Below are positions 1 to 5,311 of a stretch of 14,280 bases of DNA, one piece after another. This stretch comes from Eubacterium sp. UBA3782. Its GTDB lineage: Bacteria > Bacillota > Clostridia > Lachnospirales > Lachnospiraceae. How positions within the stretch are numbered: position 1 is the first letter of the stretch; every line of letters starts with the position of its first letter. The position numbers and the translations under genes were made by a program. The notes under the pieces were generated by a model that had not been told where the DNA came from, did no database searches, and saw only the letters and a program-made list of their open reading frames with translations. Location of the stretch: positions 3,871 to 18,150 of the forward strand of contig DFFG01000018.1 in assembly GCA_002368795.1 (NCBI GenBank), in the 5' to 3' direction.

Positions 1-72
1 GAGACCGGCGAGGGCCTTGAGAAGAAGAACGAGGACTTCGCAGCAGAGGTTGCAGCTCAGGCCAGCAAGTAA
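1..72 (+). CDS. C-terminal end of an unidentified protein (partial)
   Basis: Frame 1 is open from the window edge to a TAA at 70-72, giving 23 residues that end in AAEVAAQASK. The piece is charged and alanine-rich, consistent with a C-terminal helix. Codons are mostly those used in the highly expressed ATPase genes further on (GAG, AAG, GCA, GTT). A good intrinsic terminator lies 39 bases downstream, which supports a genuine gene end. I do not recognise the family from so few residues and assign no function. Confidence 0.5.
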   Translation, partial: ETGEGLEKKNEDFAAEVAAQASK

Positions 73-110
73 TTCCTGCAGATCCTAAAAGCTGAACAAA
101 ACAAAAAACA

Positions 111-155
111 AAAGGCGTTCCCTATACCGGTCATCCGGCGTGGGGGACGCCTTTT
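111..155 (+). terminator. Intrinsic terminator of the left-edge gene
   Basis: A 12-bp stem pairs 111-122 (AAAGGCGTTCCC) with 142-153, with one G-U pair. The loop contains a nested CCGG/CCGG pairing and the stem ends in CTTTT (151-155). It isolates the left-edge gene from the oxidoreductase operon. Confidence 0.8.
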
Positions 156-167
156 CGATATCTGCGT

Positions 168-224
168 TGAATAATAAGAGGCAGTGCTTTATACAAAGTG
201 AAAATTATTCATGTTTCAAATGAA
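168..224. promoter_or_regulatory. Candidate operator region upstream of the oxidoreductase promoter
   Basis: Two symmetric elements sit upstream of the -35 box: an 8-bp inverted repeat TGAATAAT (168-175) / ATTATTCA (204-211), and a compact palindrome TTCA-AA-TGAA (215-224). The compact one is centred about 60 bases before the predicted start of transcription, where LysR-type regulators usually hold their main recognition site, and a LysR gene ends this operon. A weaker promoter match (TTGAAT 167-172, 17-base spacer, TATACA 190-195) overlaps the same region. That any of these is bound by a regulator is inference. Confidence 0.3.
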
Positions 225-243
225 GAACCTTTAACGAAACCGG

Positions 244-271
244 TTTACTTTTTCGCCTCATCCGCTATAAT
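244..271 (+). promoter_or_regulatory. Sigma-A type promoter of the oxidoreductase operon
   Basis: TTTACT (244-249), a 16-base spacer and a perfect TATAAT (266-271). Transcription would start near 279, leaving a leader of about 100 bases before the first start codon. It is the best promoter match between the upstream terminator and the operon. Confidence 0.6.
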
Positions 272-321
272 AATGTTCATTGAATTTTCCTAATGTGATG
301 CATGAAGAAAATTGTACATAT

Positions 322-349
322 AGGTGGAAAGGCATCTGTCTTTCCACCT
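322..349 (+). promoter_or_regulatory. Perfect 10-bp hairpin in the oxidoreductase leader
   Basis: AGGTGGAAAG (322-331) pairs perfectly with CTTTCCACCT (340-349) around an 8-base loop. An A-rich stretch follows rather than a U-run, so it is not a terminator on the + strand. It ends 15 bases before the GAGGAG ribosome site at 365-370. It could stabilise the 5' end of the message or act in post-transcriptional control; the sequence does not decide which. Confidence 0.55.
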
Positions 350-380
350 GCAAAAAATAGAGATGAGGAGTCAGGAACAG

Positions 381-962
381 ATGAACAACACAGTTGAGAT
401 CAGATGGCATGGGCGCGGCGGACAGGGCGCCAAGACGGCCGCTCTGCTGCTGGCAGATGTCGCTTTTCAGACCGGCCAGAATGTACAGGGCTTTCCGGAG
501 TATGGCCCGGAGCGGATGGGCGCTCCGATCACGGCGTTCAACCGGATCAGCAAGGACAAGATCCGTGTGCATTCCAATATTTACTATCCGGATTTTGTGG
601 TAGTCGTGGATGAGACTCTTCTTCATTCCGTCGATGTGACCGACGGCCTGAAGGAGGAGGGCGCGATCATCGTCAACACATCAAAAACACCGGATGAGAT
701 CCGCCCGCTGCTTCGCGGCTATAACGGCGGCGTCTACACGGTCGATGCCAGAGCGATCTCCGAGGAGGCGCTTGGCCGTTATTTCCCGAATACCCCAATG
801 CTTGCGGCAACCGTCGCGGTGAGCAAGGTCATGGACGGGGATGTGTTTATCGCCAACATGGAAGAGTCCTTCCGCCATAAATTTGCAAAGAAGCCGGAAG
901 TCATCGAGGGCAACATGAAGGCTCTCCGCATGGCCTTTGCGGCAGTAGGAGGAAACGTCTGA
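381..962 (+). CDS. porG: Pyruvate/2-oxoacid:ferredoxin oxidoreductase, gamma subunit
   Basis: The 193-residue protein is the gamma subunit of a four-subunit thiamine-diphosphate (ThDP) and iron-sulfur enzyme that oxidatively decarboxylates pyruvate or a related 2-oxoacid to acyl-CoA and reduces ferredoxin. It shows the family's N-terminal glycine motif GRGGQG (about residues 11-16) and the PEYGPERMGAP segment (about 39-49), and its length is normal. The frame is open further upstream, through a GTG at 324 and an ATG at 363. I chose the ATG at 381 because the GTG lies inside the leader hairpin and the ATG at 363 overlaps the GAGGAG ribosome site (365-370). It overlaps the next gene by one base (TGATG), so translation is probably coupled. 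The substrate (pyruvate versus branched-chain oxoacids) cannot be fixed from sequence alone; pyruvate is favoured. Confidence 0.93.
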   Translation: MNNTVEIRWHGRGGQGAKTAALLLADVAFQTGQNVQGFPEYGPERMGAPITAFNRISKDKIRVHSNIYYPDFVVVVDETLLHSVDVTDGLKEEGAIIVNTSKTPDEIRPLLRGYNGGVYTVDARAISEEALGRYFPNTPMLAATVAVSKVMDGDVFIANMEESFRHKFAKKPEVIEGNMKALRMAFAAVGGNV

Positions 963-1270
963 TGCGTACGGATATCACAAAGATCAATGAGAAATCGACG
1001 TATAAAGAGCTGACCGAGGGTATGATGATCTTCGCCGGCGGAACGGCAAAACTGTTCAACACCGGAGAGTGGAGGACCAATACGCCGGTCATGGACTGGG
1101 AAAAATGCAAGCAGTGCCTGCTGTGCTGTCCGGTATGCCCGGATGCCTGCATTCCGTTTAAGGACGGAAAACGGCTCGACTTTGACTATGACCACTGCAA
1201 GGGATGCGGGATCTGTGCCAGTGTCTGCCGGTTTGGCGCTATCACGATGAAGGAGGGAATTGAGCCATGA
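962..1270 (+). CDS. porD: Pyruvate/2-oxoacid:ferredoxin oxidoreductase, delta (ferredoxin-like) subunit
   Basis: A 102-residue 2[4Fe-4S] electron-transfer subunit that passes electrons from the catalytic subunits to free ferredoxin. Two cluster motifs are visible: Cys49, 52, 55, 59 followed by Pro, and Cys79, 82, 85, 89. Two extra cysteines, Cys56 and Cys63, lie in or beside the first motif and are not needed for a standard cluster. The N-terminal 45 residues, before the clusters, are typical of the delta subunit and not of free ferredoxins. AGGAGG at 947-952 is the ribosome site. The gene overlaps its upstream neighbour by one base and the downstream alpha subunit by four (ATGA), so the operon is tightly coupled. 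Confidence 0.93.
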   Translation: MRTDITKINEKSTYKELTEGMMIFAGGTAKLFNTGEWRTNTPVMDWEKCKQCLLCCPVCPDACIPFKDGKRLDFDYDHCKGCGICASVCRFGAITMKEGIEP

Positions 1271-2457
1271 GTGTAAAGAGTATCAAGGACCGTATGTCCG
1301 GAAATGAGGCGGTGGCCTATGCGATCCGCCAGGTTAATCCGGATGTTATGCCTGCCTTCCCCATCACACCGTCCACCGAGATCCCCCAGATGGTCTCGAC
1401 CTTTGTAGCAAACGGCCAGGTCGATACGGAGTTTATTCCTGTGGAGTCCGAGCACTCCGCCATGTCCGCCGCGATCGGCGCGGAGGCTGCCGGCGCGAGA
1501 ACAATGACGGCTACATCCTCTGCCGGACTGGCACTGATGTGGGAGGAGCTGCTTCTGGCTGCTTCCAACCGTCTGCCCATCGTCCTTACACTGGTCAACC
1601 GGACCCTGTCCGGCCCCATCAACATCAACTGCGACCACACCGACGGTATGGGCGCCAGGGATACGGGCTGGATCCAGATCTACTCCGAGGACAACCAGGA
1701 GGCCTATGACAACTACATCCAGGCATTCCCGATTGCCGAGGACAGCCGCGTGCATCTGCCGGTCATGATCTGCCAGGATGGTTTCATCACCAGCCATGCT
1801 GTGCAGAATATCGAGCTGCTTCCCGATGATGCGGTCAAGGGATTTGTCGGTACCTATGAACCCGAAGAGTTCCTGCTGAACCCGGGCAAGCCGGTCGCTG
1901 TTGGTCCGTATTCTGTTTCCAACTACGCGATGGAAGCCAGACGTGCCCAGGAAGAGGCCATGGAGAATGCCAGAGAGGTGATCCTCGAGGTGGCCAAAAG
2001 GTACGAGGAGCTTTCCGGCAGAAAATATAGCTTTTTCGAAGAGTACCGCACCGAGGATGCCGATTATATCATGCTGATCATGGGATCCGCAGCAGGAACC
2101 GCCAAGGAGGCCGTTGACCGGATGCGTGAAGCCGGCCGCAAGGTGGGCGTGATCAAGCTCCGCGTGTTCCGACCCTTCCCGGAGGAGGCGCTGGCAGAGG
2201 CGCTGAAGAACTGCAAGGCAGTCGCTGTCATGGACCGCTGCGAGAGCTACAACGGCTGCTCCGGCCCGCTTGGCAGCGAGGTCACGGCGGCACTGTTCCG
2301 GAGCAAGGTACAGATCGAGGCAGTCAATTACATCTATGGTCTGGCTGGCCGGGATTTCACGGTAGAGCATACAGAGGCTGTTTTCGATGAGCTGAGAGGT
2401 CTCGTCGAGGAGGGCAAAGAAGTCCGGCAGCATACCTATATCGGATTGAGAGAGTAA
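1267..2457 (+). CDS. porA: Pyruvate/2-oxoacid:ferredoxin oxidoreductase, alpha subunit
   Basis: The 396-residue alpha subunit carries the pyrimidine-binding half of the ThDP site and the C-terminal transketolase-like domain. The family signature PITPSTEIPQ is at residues 32-41, followed by the VESEHSA segment with Glu60, the usual partner of the cofactor's pyrimidine ring. NRTLSGPINI (111-120) holds an Arg matching the substrate-carboxylate contact of pyruvate oxidoreductases. AEALKNCKAVAVMDR (about 210-224) begins the C-terminal region. Length is typical. Ribosome site AAGGAGGG is at about 1250-1257. It is the third gene of the operon and starts within the delta-subunit stop codon. The GPIN motif and the PorA-like N-terminus favour pyruvate as substrate, but a branched-chain oxoacid enzyme is not excluded. 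Confidence 0.93.
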   Translation: MSVKSIKDRMSGNEAVAYAIRQVNPDVMPAFPITPSTEIPQMVSTFVANGQVDTEFIPVESEHSAMSAAIGAEAAGARTMTATSSAGLALMWEELLLAASNRLPIVLTLVNRTLSGPININCDHTDGMGARDTGWIQIYSEDNQEAYDNYIQAFPIAEDSRVHLPVMICQDGFITSHAVQNIELLPDDAVKGFVGTYEPEEFLLNPGKPVAVGPYSVSNYAMEARRAQEEAMENAREVILEVAKRYEELSGRKYSFFEEYRTEDADYIMLIMGSAAGTAKEAVDRMREAGRKVGVIKLRVFRPFPEEALAEALKNCKAVAVMDRCESYNGCSGPLGSEVTAALFRSKVQIEAVNYIYGLAGRDFTVEHTEAVFDELRGLVEEGKEVRQHTYIGLRE

Positions 2458-2472
2458 GGACGGTACATACAC

Positions 2473-3414
2473 ATGAGTGATTTCAGTTTAAAAACAATGC
2501 TGGCCCGGCCGGAGAGACTTGCGCCCGGCCACAGGATGTGTGCAGGCTGCGGAGCAACCATCGGTGTACGTGCCGTACTTCGTGCCCTGGAGGAAAATGA
2601 TCATGCCGTGATCGGCAATGCCACCGGATGTCTGGAGGTCTCCTCCTTCATGTATCCCTACACGGCATGGGAGGACAGCTATATCCACAACGCCTTCGAG
2701 AATGCCGGCGCAACGCTCAGCGGCGTTGAGACCGCCTACAAGGTGTTGAAGAAAAAGGGAAAGCTGGGAGAGAAGGACACCTTCAAGTTCATCACCTTTG
2801 GCGGTGACGGCGGAACCTATGACATCGGCTTCCAGTCTTTGTCCGGCGCCATGGAGCGCGGACATGACATGGTTTATGTCTGCTATGATAACGGCGCTTA
2901 CATGAACACCGGTATTCAGCGGTCCTCCGCGACTCCCATGTACGCCGACACCACCACGACTCCGGCCGGAACACAGTCTGCCGGTAAGGTGCAGTACAGA
3001 AAGGATCTGGCTGCGATCATCGCTGATCATTATGTACCGTATGTGGCACAGACGACCCTTACCAGAGATTTCAAGGATCTGCACCGCAAGGCCCATCAGG
3101 CGATCTACACTGAAGGCGCAGCCTTCCTGAACATGATGACACCCTGTCCCCGCGGATGGCGTTATGAGACCTCGGAGATCATGGAGATCTGCCGCCTGGC
3201 GGTGGAGACCTGCTACTGGCCGCTGTTTGAGGTGGATCATGGGCAGTGGAAGCTCAGCTACACACCAAAGAACAAGCTGCCGATCGAAGAGTTCCTTCGT
3301 CCGCAGGGAAGATTTAAACATCTGTTCAAACCGGAAAACGAGCATCTGATCGGTCTGTTCCAGGCGGAGGTCGACAAGCGCTGGGAGGATCTGCAGTACC
3401 GCTGCGCCAGATAA
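2473..3414 (+). CDS. porB: Pyruvate/2-oxoacid:ferredoxin oxidoreductase, beta subunit
   Basis: The 313-residue beta subunit holds the diphosphate half of the ThDP site and the proximal [4Fe-4S] cluster. Cluster ligands are visible as Cys23 and Cys26 (CAGC), Cys53 (ATGC) and Cys225 (PCPRGW). The Mg-ThDP motif starts at GDGG (111-114) and runs to the Asp139-Asn140 pair and NTGIQRS. The gene starts 15 bases after the alpha-subunit stop, with AAGGA at 2456-2460 overlapping that stop. With the three preceding genes it forms a complete gamma-delta-alpha-beta set, so no catalytic subunit is missing. Confidence 0.94.
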   Translation: MSDFSLKTMLARPERLAPGHRMCAGCGATIGVRAVLRALEENDHAVIGNATGCLEVSSFMYPYTAWEDSYIHNAFENAGATLSGVETAYKVLKKKGKLGEKDTFKFITFGGDGGTYDIGFQSLSGAMERGHDMVYVCYDNGAYMNTGIQRSSATPMYADTTTTPAGTQSAGKVQYRKDLAAIIADHYVPYVAQTTLTRDFKDLHRKAHQAIYTEGAAFLNMMTPCPRGWRYETSEIMEICRLAVETCYWPLFEVDHGQWKLSYTPKNKLPIEEFLRPQGRFKHLFKPENEHLIGLFQAEVDKRWEDLQYRCAR

Positions 3415-3437
3415 GGCATAGGGGGATGGCATAACAG

Positions 3438-4328
3438 ATGACACTTCTTCAATATCAGGTATTCAAGACCGTATCGGACATGGGCAGCTTTCACAAGGCT
3501 GCCGATGTCCTCGGCCTGACTCCTTCCGCTATCAGCCACGCCATCGCAGCTCTGGAAAAAGAGCTCGGCTTTGCCGTACTCACCAGAGGAAAGAATGGGG
3601 TGGCATTGACCAATTATGGGGAGCATATCCTTCCCTACATCAATGCAGTTCTGAACAGTGACGAAAGCCTGCAGCAGGTGGTCATGGAGTACAAGGGACT
3701 AAAGGCAGGAAAGGTCAAGGTGGGCGTGTTTTCCAGCGTCTGCACCAACTTCATGCCCTCCGTGATCCGCTCCTTTGCCGAGCGGTATCCGGCCATCCGG
3801 ATCGAAGTCTTTCAGGGGACCTACGATGAGGTCCGCTACTGGATCAAAAACGGCGTAGTGGATTTCGGCTTTCTGTCAAGCTCCAGCTGCGGCGATCTGC
3901 AGTTCGAGCCCTTCTACCGCGATCCGCTGCTTTGCATCGTGCCGAAGGATTTTCAGAAAAGTGAAGCAACAGAAACCATCAGCATCCGGGAGATGAGCGG
4001 CCATCATTTCGTGGCCCAGCGGGAATCCACGGACGCGGATATCGTCAATTACCTGAAGGCAAACCATCTGGAGATCCAGACAAATTACCATGTAGTCGAC
4101 GACCTGTCGACTATCGCGATGGTTGCCGGCGGCTTTGGGATCTGCATCATGCCCGAGCTGGTCATGAACGACATCCCCTATGAGGTGGGGCGCTACCGCA
4201 TGGATCCCGACGCGAGCCGGATCATCGGCCTGGCCTGCCTCAACCAGGATATGATGGCGCCTGCCGTGCGGACGCTGTACCAGCACATCCTGCAGGAATT
4301 TACAAATATCGGGCCGGAGACACTATAA
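3438..4328 (+). CDS. LysR-family transcriptional regulator
   Basis: A 296-residue protein of normal LysR length. An N-terminal winged helix-turn-helix occupies residues 1-60, with the characteristic SFHKAADVLGLTPSAISHAI segment (17-36) as recognition region. A linker helix follows (about 60-87), then a periplasmic-binding-protein-like effector domain (92-290). The gene starts 23 bases after porB with an AGGGGGAT ribosome site (3420-3426). An ATG at 3426 is ruled out because it meets a stop after two codons. No promoter is evident in the short gap, so it is probably co-transcribed with the oxidoreductase. LysR genes are more often divergent from their targets, so the codirectional, operon-terminal position is less common. 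Control of the operon itself is an inference from position; the effector is unknown. Confidence 0.92.
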   Translation: MTLLQYQVFKTVSDMGSFHKAADVLGLTPSAISHAIAALEKELGFAVLTRGKNGVALTNYGEHILPYINAVLNSDESLQQVVMEYKGLKAGKVKVGVFSSVCTNFMPSVIRSFAERYPAIRIEVFQGTYDEVRYWIKNGVVDFGFLSSSSCGDLQFEPFYRDPLLCIVPKDFQKSEATETISIREMSGHHFVAQRESTDADIVNYLKANHLEIQTNYHVVDDLSTIAMVAGGFGICIMPELVMNDIPYEVGRYRMDPDASRIIGLACLNQDMMAPAVRTLYQHILQEFTNIGPETL

Positions 4329-4433
4329 CGGTTCCAGGGGAGGCCCTTTGCGGGAGACACCAGATTCCATCGTTTCTGGCGATGCGTTCCATGAAGGAAT
4401 AATGCTGCAGAATCCAACTGCAGAAAATAAATG

Positions 4434-4474
4434 GCCCCTGCTTTCCGCGCCTTTACAGACGGGAGAGCAGGGGC
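4434..4474 (+). terminator. Probable terminator after the LysR gene
   Basis: GCCCCTGCT (4434-4442) pairs perfectly with AGCAGGGGC (4466-4474). The stem extends inward four more pairs, including one G-U. It is followed by GTTATTGTG, only a weak U-run. On the opposite strand the stem is followed by CATTTATTTTC, so it could act both ways. A smaller hairpin CTGCAG-7-CTGCAG (4405-4423) lies just before it. Confidence 0.55.
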
Positions 4475-4642
4475 GTTATTGTGTCAAACTTTTGGAATAG
4501 TGCCGCCTGTTCGAACATCATCCGGAAGAGCGGTGCACCGCGCCGTTGTTGTCCGGAAGTTGTCAAAATTGCGCGGGAGAGCAGAAGATAGCAGAAATAT
4601 TCTGACAATAATAAATTTTAATAAAAAAATTCGCAAAACTAC
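4475..4642. other. Gene-free stretch with A/T-rich tract
   Basis: No convincing gene is seen here. A 71-codon open frame that crosses it starts inside the preceding terminator and has no ribosome site. The right half (about 4597-4642) is strongly A/T-rich with phased A and T tracts ending directly at the -35 box of the next promoter, as expected of an UP element. A partial duplicate of that promoter's -35 region, TTGTCAAAATTGCG versus TTGACAAAATCGCA, is present at about 4559-4572. Confidence 0.4.
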
Positions 4643-4671
4643 TTGACAAAATCGCACCTCTTCTGTATCAT
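4643..4671 (+). promoter_or_regulatory. Strong sigma-A promoter driving the structured RNA
   Basis: A perfect TTGACA (4643-4648), a 17-base spacer and TATCAT (4666-4671, five of six consensus bases), with an A/T-rich UP-like tract immediately upstream. A perfect TATAAT at 4671-4676 is also present, but its 22-base spacing to the -35 box is too long. Transcription should start near 4678, a few bases before the first strand of the RNA's closing helix. Confidence 0.7.
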
Positions 4672-4916
4672 ATAATCATCAACAAGATAACTTTTAGAGA
4701 GAAGAGTTCCTGACAGAATAATTTAGAAGAACGATCGCATTTAGAAGAGAAAACTTTCCGAAGTAAGAAGCTTTCGAAAGAGAATGAATTCCGAAGGAGG
4801 TAAAATCCTAAATTCCAGGAACGAAAAGATCCTCTGAACGACAGAGGCGCAGGTATTCTCGAACACCAGAAAAGTTATCTTGAGCACATACAATTTCATA
4901 GAAAGGAGGTTATAAA

Positions 4917-4940
4917 GTGAAACTACTGGAACTTCATTAA
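4917..4940 (+). CDS. Seven-codon micro-ORF (possible leader peptide)
   Basis: AAAGGAGG (4902-4909) is followed 7 bases later by GTG at 4917, encoding MKLLELH and a TAA at 4938-4940. The ribosome site is one of the strongest in the window yet serves only seven codons. The stop codon directly abuts the first base of the following terminator stem, so a ribosome halted at the end would cover the stem's left arm. This is the geometry of translation-controlled attenuators. No gene follows closely, so the role is uncertain, and the ORF could be the fossil of a lost gene. Confidence 0.35.
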   Translation: MKLLELH

Positions 4941-4993
4941 AGGGGCTGTCGGATGACGAGAAAATCTGACAGCCCTTCAATTTTGCTCTTTTC
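4941..4993 (+). terminator. Terminator of the structured RNA
   Basis: AGGGGCTGTCGGAT (4941-4954) pairs with 4964-4977 through 14 pairs, two of them G-U, around a 9-base loop. It is followed by CAATTTTGCTCTTTT. The stem is strong and the U-run is interrupted. Confidence 0.75.
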
Positions 4994-4998
4994 TGCGG

Positions 4999-5026
4999 TT
5001 GACAATTCGAAAAATGGCTTTATATC
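4999..5026 (+). promoter_or_regulatory. Candidate promoter of a very short transcription unit
   Basis: A perfect TTGACA (4999-5004), a 16-base spacer and TATATC (5021-5026, four of six). The start would be near 5033, only about 60 bases before the next terminator. There is no ORF with a ribosome site between them. An inverted repeat TAATCT/AGATTA (5034-5039/5055-5060) opens the predicted transcript. Confidence 0.4.
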
Positions 5027-5071
5027 TAGTATTTAATCTGGAAATCATATTATTAGATTAGAAAATAATCC

Positions 5072-5100
5072 CGGCGCAGCCAGACTGACGCCGTTTTTTT
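5072..5100 (+). terminator. Strong intrinsic terminator
   Basis: CGGCG-CAG (5072-5079) pairs with CTG-CGCCG (5085-5093, one bulged A) around a 5-base loop, followed by seven T (5094-5100). It ends either read-through from the structured RNA or the short transcript that starts near 5033. Confidence 0.8.
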
Positions 5101-5110
5101 ATGCTGTTTT

Positions 5111-5141
5111 TTGCCGCAACGCACATCATATCTGTTATACT
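5111..5141 (+). promoter_or_regulatory. Candidate promoter of the nuclease gene (extended -10)
   Basis: TATACT (5136-5141) is preceded by TG one base upstream (5133-5134), an extended -10. A weak -35, TTGCCG (5111-5116), lies 19 bases away. It sits just after a strong terminator, as a new unit's promoter should. The leader would be about 160 bases. Confidence 0.45.
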
Positions 5142-5196
5142 GGTCTGGAATGCACAGGTGACCGGCAGCTATTAAATGCGGCCTGGCACCTTCCAC

Positions 5197-5216
5197 CGCG
5201 CAGCTTTGGCTGCGTG
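5197..5216 (+). promoter_or_regulatory. GC-rich hairpin in the nuclease leader
   Basis: CGCGCAGC (5197-5204) pairs with GCTGCGTG (5209-5216) around TTTG, with eight pairs including one G-U. No U-run follows, so it is not a terminator. A second, weaker pairing (about 5231-5237 with the CCAGGTG near 5270) lies downstream. Together they make a structured leader with no recognisable riboswitch signature. Confidence 0.4.
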
Positions 5217-5311
5217 ATCCGTTCCGTACGTGCCTGGGTCAGGATATGCAGCCAATCGGTTGTCTGCCAGGTGCAGCGGAGCCAGAAAGATGAATGGGCA
5301 GGAAATAAAAG

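Larger units (their letters stand above)
4678..4993 (+). ncRNA. Putative structured regulatory RNA of unknown class
   Basis: No protein-coding gene fits this purine-rich transcript, but it shows nested helices. P1: 4683-4695 with 4870-4882, 13 perfect base pairs closing about 200 bases. P2: GTTCCTG 4706-4712 with 4816-4822. P2b: AATTTAG 4720-4726 with 4808-4814. Local hairpins: ACTT-TCCG-AAGT 4753-4764, CTTTCGAAAG 4771-4780, CCTCTG-AACGA-CAGAGG 4831-4847, and GGTATT-CTCG-AACACC 4852-4867 with one A-C mismatch. Downstream of P1 come a strong ribosome site, a 7-codon ORF and a terminator. I compared it with T-box, common metabolite riboswitches, 6S RNA and tmRNA from memory and saw none of their hallmarks. 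The RNA is inferred from promoter, pairing and terminator; function is unknown. It could be a free-standing small RNA or a leader whose downstream gene has been lost. Confidence 0.6.

Noticed and set aside
1186..2472. A 428-codon open frame on the minus strand
   Set aside because: It lies opposite porA, and its translation is low-complexity Leu/His/Gly/Asp-rich with no family resemblance. The + strand gene has clear motifs.
4431..4646. A 71-codon + strand open frame
   Set aside because: It starts inside the LysR terminator, has no ribosome site, and ends in A/T-rich promoter sequence.
4683..4882. 6S RNA or tmRNA
   Set aside because: The span of about 200 bases closed by a terminal helix recalls 6S RNA. 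However, the inside is branched, not a rod with a central bubble, and transcription continues past the helix to a micro-ORF. There is no tRNA-like end or Ala-Ala tag for tmRNA.
4741..4980. A 79-codon open frame on the minus strand across the structured RNA
   Set aside because: It has no ribosome site. The + strand here is purine-rich with long-range pairing and a promoter-terminator frame, which explains the absence of stops on the other strand.
4678..4993. T-box, SAM, TPP, cobalamin or similar riboswitch
   Set aside because: The T-box antiterminator motif and the conserved cores of these classes, as I remember them, are not present. No downstream biosynthetic gene follows either.
4643..5100. 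Retron RNA or mobile-element remnant
   Set aside because: The closing inverted repeat resembles the a1/a2 repeats of retrons, but there is no reverse transcriptase nearby. No target-site duplication or transposase was seen.
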